DNA from: Bacteroidota bacterium
Lineage (GTDB): Bacteria > Bacteroidota > Bacteroidia > Flavobacteriales > Flavobacteriaceae
Length of the DNA: 6,812 nucleotides
Reading direction: 5' to 3'
NCBI GenBank assembly: GCA_006227965.1
Contig: SBFL01000387.1
Coordinates: 1-6,812 of the forward strand
Part shown: in pieces, positions 6,008 through 6,812 of the stretch
Layout: every line of letters begins with the position of its first letter
Numbering within the stretch: the first letter of the stretch is position 1
Notes under the pieces: generated by a model
What the model was told of the DNA's origin: nothing
The model's input: only the letters and a program-made list of their open reading frames with translations
Databases searched by the model: none
Program-made: the position numbers and the translations under genes

Positions 6008-6591
6008 TCCTTACGGATCAATACTTCCAGGTAGGCTATTGTGTTGTGGAGGTATTTGCGGTCTGCCATAACGGTCGCCATGGTAACTGCCCCCATAATC
6101 ATGGTGAAGAGCTGCTTGGCAAACTGAAGGGGGGTAACCGGCAGTTTTAGTTCCCCCTTATTGACCCCCTGTTCCAGAACGAGAGCGATTTTCCCCTCCA
6201 CGGTGCGCGCGGTTTCCCTGGCGGCGGCCGCAAGGATCCGGTGGTTGAACTGGGCATCCACGCCCACATTTAAAATCGGGCATCCCCCCATATCCCGGGT
6301 AAAACTGTCGTAATGGCGGTAAAAATCCGTGAGGCGGAACAATTTATCCAGAGCGGTTCCGGGTTGCTCGAGAACCTCATCCAGGGCCCTGAGCAACTTG
6401 TTGCAGTTATATTCGAAAGCCGACAAAGCCAGGGCGTCCTTGTTTTCAAAATTTCCGTACAGGGCGCCTTTGGTAAGCCCTGTAGCCTCTGTAAGGTCGC
6501 TCATGCTGGTGCCAACATATCCCTTTCTGTTAAATATGGGTGCCACCGTTTCAATGATATAGGCGGTGGTGCGCTCGGCTTTGGTACTCAT
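5995..6591 (-). CDS. TetR/AcrR family transcriptional regulator
   Basis: A 198-residue repressor-type regulator of normal family length, from ATG (6591-6589) to TGA. The N-terminal helix-turn-helix covers about residues 8-54: AYIIETVAPIFNRKGY (10-25), TSMSDLTEATGLTKGALYGNF (28-48, with the recognition helix around TKGALYGNF). The ligand domain contains GGCPILNVGVDA at 102-113, followed by a long helix and EQGVNKGEL. This resembles the NemR/YxaF-type branch, in which a cysteine at this place senses electrophiles in E. coli NemR; here it is Cys104. The inducer is unknown. It is convergent with the barrel/SPOR gene and downstream of clpB, from which a strong terminator separates it. A near-palindromic operator candidate just upstream of its promoter box suggests autorepression. 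Confidence 0.94.
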   Translation of the reverse strand: MSTKAERTTAYIIETVAPIFNRKGYVGTSMSDLTEATGLTKGALYGNFENKDALALSAFEYNCNKLLRALDEVLEQPGTALDKLFRLTDFYRHYDSFTRDMGGCPILNVGVDAQFNHRILAAAARETARTVEGKIALVLEQGVNKGELKLPVTPLQFAKQLFTMIMGAVTMATVMADRKYLHNTIAYLEVLIRKEIKS

Positions 6592-6606
6592 GGGGTGGAT
6601 TTTCTA

Positions 6607-6614
6607 CGAATATA
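6607..6614 (-). promoter_or_regulatory. Probable -7 promoter box for the tetR-family gene
   Basis: On the minus strand this reads TATATTCG, one mismatch from TAnnTTTG and the same TTCG variant as the pcm box. It is 15 bp upstream of the ATG at 6591, which would give a leader of about 10 nt. The operator candidate at 6624-6637 covers the spacer and the inner edge of the -33 region. Confidence 0.4.
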
Positions 6615-6623
6615 AAAAATCTC

Positions 6624-6637
6624 ATACTGTACGGTAT
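6624..6637. promoter_or_regulatory. Candidate operator for the TetR-family regulator
   Basis: ATACTGTACGGTAT is a 14-bp inverted repeat in which 12 of 14 positions obey the symmetry (half-site ATACyGTAC). This pattern, with TAC..GTAC..GTA symmetry, is typical of TetR-family sites. It begins 9 bp upstream of the tetR promoter box and 33 bp upstream of its start codon, so binding would be expected to block RNA polymerase. The binding protein is inferred from adjacency only. Confidence 0.55.
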
Positions 6638-6647
6638 AAAGGAAGTC

Positions 6648-6682
6648 AAAAAAAGAACCCCGGGTTTTGGAGAACCCGGGGT
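6648..6682 (-). terminator. Strong intrinsic terminator after clpB
   Basis: ACCCCGGGTT (6657-6666) and AACCCGGGGT (6673-6682) form a perfect, GC-rich 10-bp stem with a 6-nt loop. On the minus strand it is followed by TC and then seven T residues (6654-6648), while no T-tract follows on the plus strand. It lies 23 bp after the clpB stop codon and so should end clpB transcription before the tetR promoter. Confidence 0.85.
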
Positions 6683-6705
6683 ATGCCAGTTACAGACCAA
6701 TCTGC

Positions 6706-6812
6706 CTATTCCACCAGTTCATTCTGGTTTCGGAAGACCAATTCATCCTCGAAACTATCGATCAGGACAATGCTGTCCGCATGGATGTTCCCCCTGAGAA
6801 TTTCCTTTGACA
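6706..6812 (-). CDS. clpB: ATP-dependent chaperone ClpB, C-terminal end only
   Basis: The last 34 complete codons of a minus-strand gene are present, ending in TAG at 6708-6706. They encode SKEILRGNIHADSI, then VLIDSFEDELVF and finally RNQNELVE. This matches the C-terminal tail of ClpB-type Hsp100 disaggregases in flavobacteria: the (L)SKEIL helix, then two strands of the small domain. ClpB works with DnaK to pull proteins out of aggregates after heat or other stress. The call rests on this short tail only; another Clp AAA+ protein is less likely. A strong terminator follows at once. Confidence 0.78.
   Translation of the reverse strand, partial: SKEILRGNIHADSIVLIDSFEDELVFRNQNELVE

Overview
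The window looks like chromosomal DNA of a marine-type member of the Bacteroidota, most likely Flavobacteriaceae with unusually GC-rich codon use for that family (a Robiginitalea-like background is my guess from protein wording, not a database result). The evidence is a PorP/SprF-family outer-membrane protein, a DUF6503-like lipoprotein found in flavobacteria, flavobacterial versions of Pcm, SmpB and ClpB, and promoter boxes that fit the Bacteroidota -7 consensus TAnnTTTG rather than TATAAT.

Layout. Positions 1-1748 hold a minus-strand pair: a Gfo/Idh/MocA oxidoreductase followed after 27 bp by a 3-hydroxyacyl(butyryl)-CoA dehydrogenase that runs off the left edge. A 173-bp divergent spacer carries a promoter for each direction. 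Then pcm (plus, TTG start) converges with smpB (minus). Divergent from smpB is a small lipoprotein gene (plus), whose 3' end overlaps by 23 bp the 3' end of a minus-strand histidine-phosphatase lipoprotein. Divergent again is a 491-residue plus-strand protein that joins a PorP/SprF-like beta-barrel, a charged repeat-bearing helical linker and a SPOR-like domain. It converges on a tetR-family regulator (minus). The right edge holds the last 34 codons of clpB (minus), closed by a strong intrinsic terminator.

How the genes relate. This is mostly an ordinary core-genome neighbourhood. Pcm (protein repair), SmpB (ribosome rescue) and ClpB (disaggregation) are all protein quality-control functions, but they are separate transcription units and I see no shared regulation. 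Three products are predicted cell-envelope proteins: two lipoproteins and the barrel/SPOR protein. The regulator has a near-palindromic operator candidate just upstream of its own promoter box, which suggests autorepression; its target beyond itself is not evident.

I found no insertion sequence, CRISPR array, tRNA, rRNA or prophage, and no gene-free stretch longer than 173 bp. I do not think the window holds a new multi-gene system. The items most worth a second look are the barrel-coil-SPOR fusion, the TetR operator with a NemR-like cysteine, the probable surface-exposed phosphatase, and the very short leaders of smpB and pcm.
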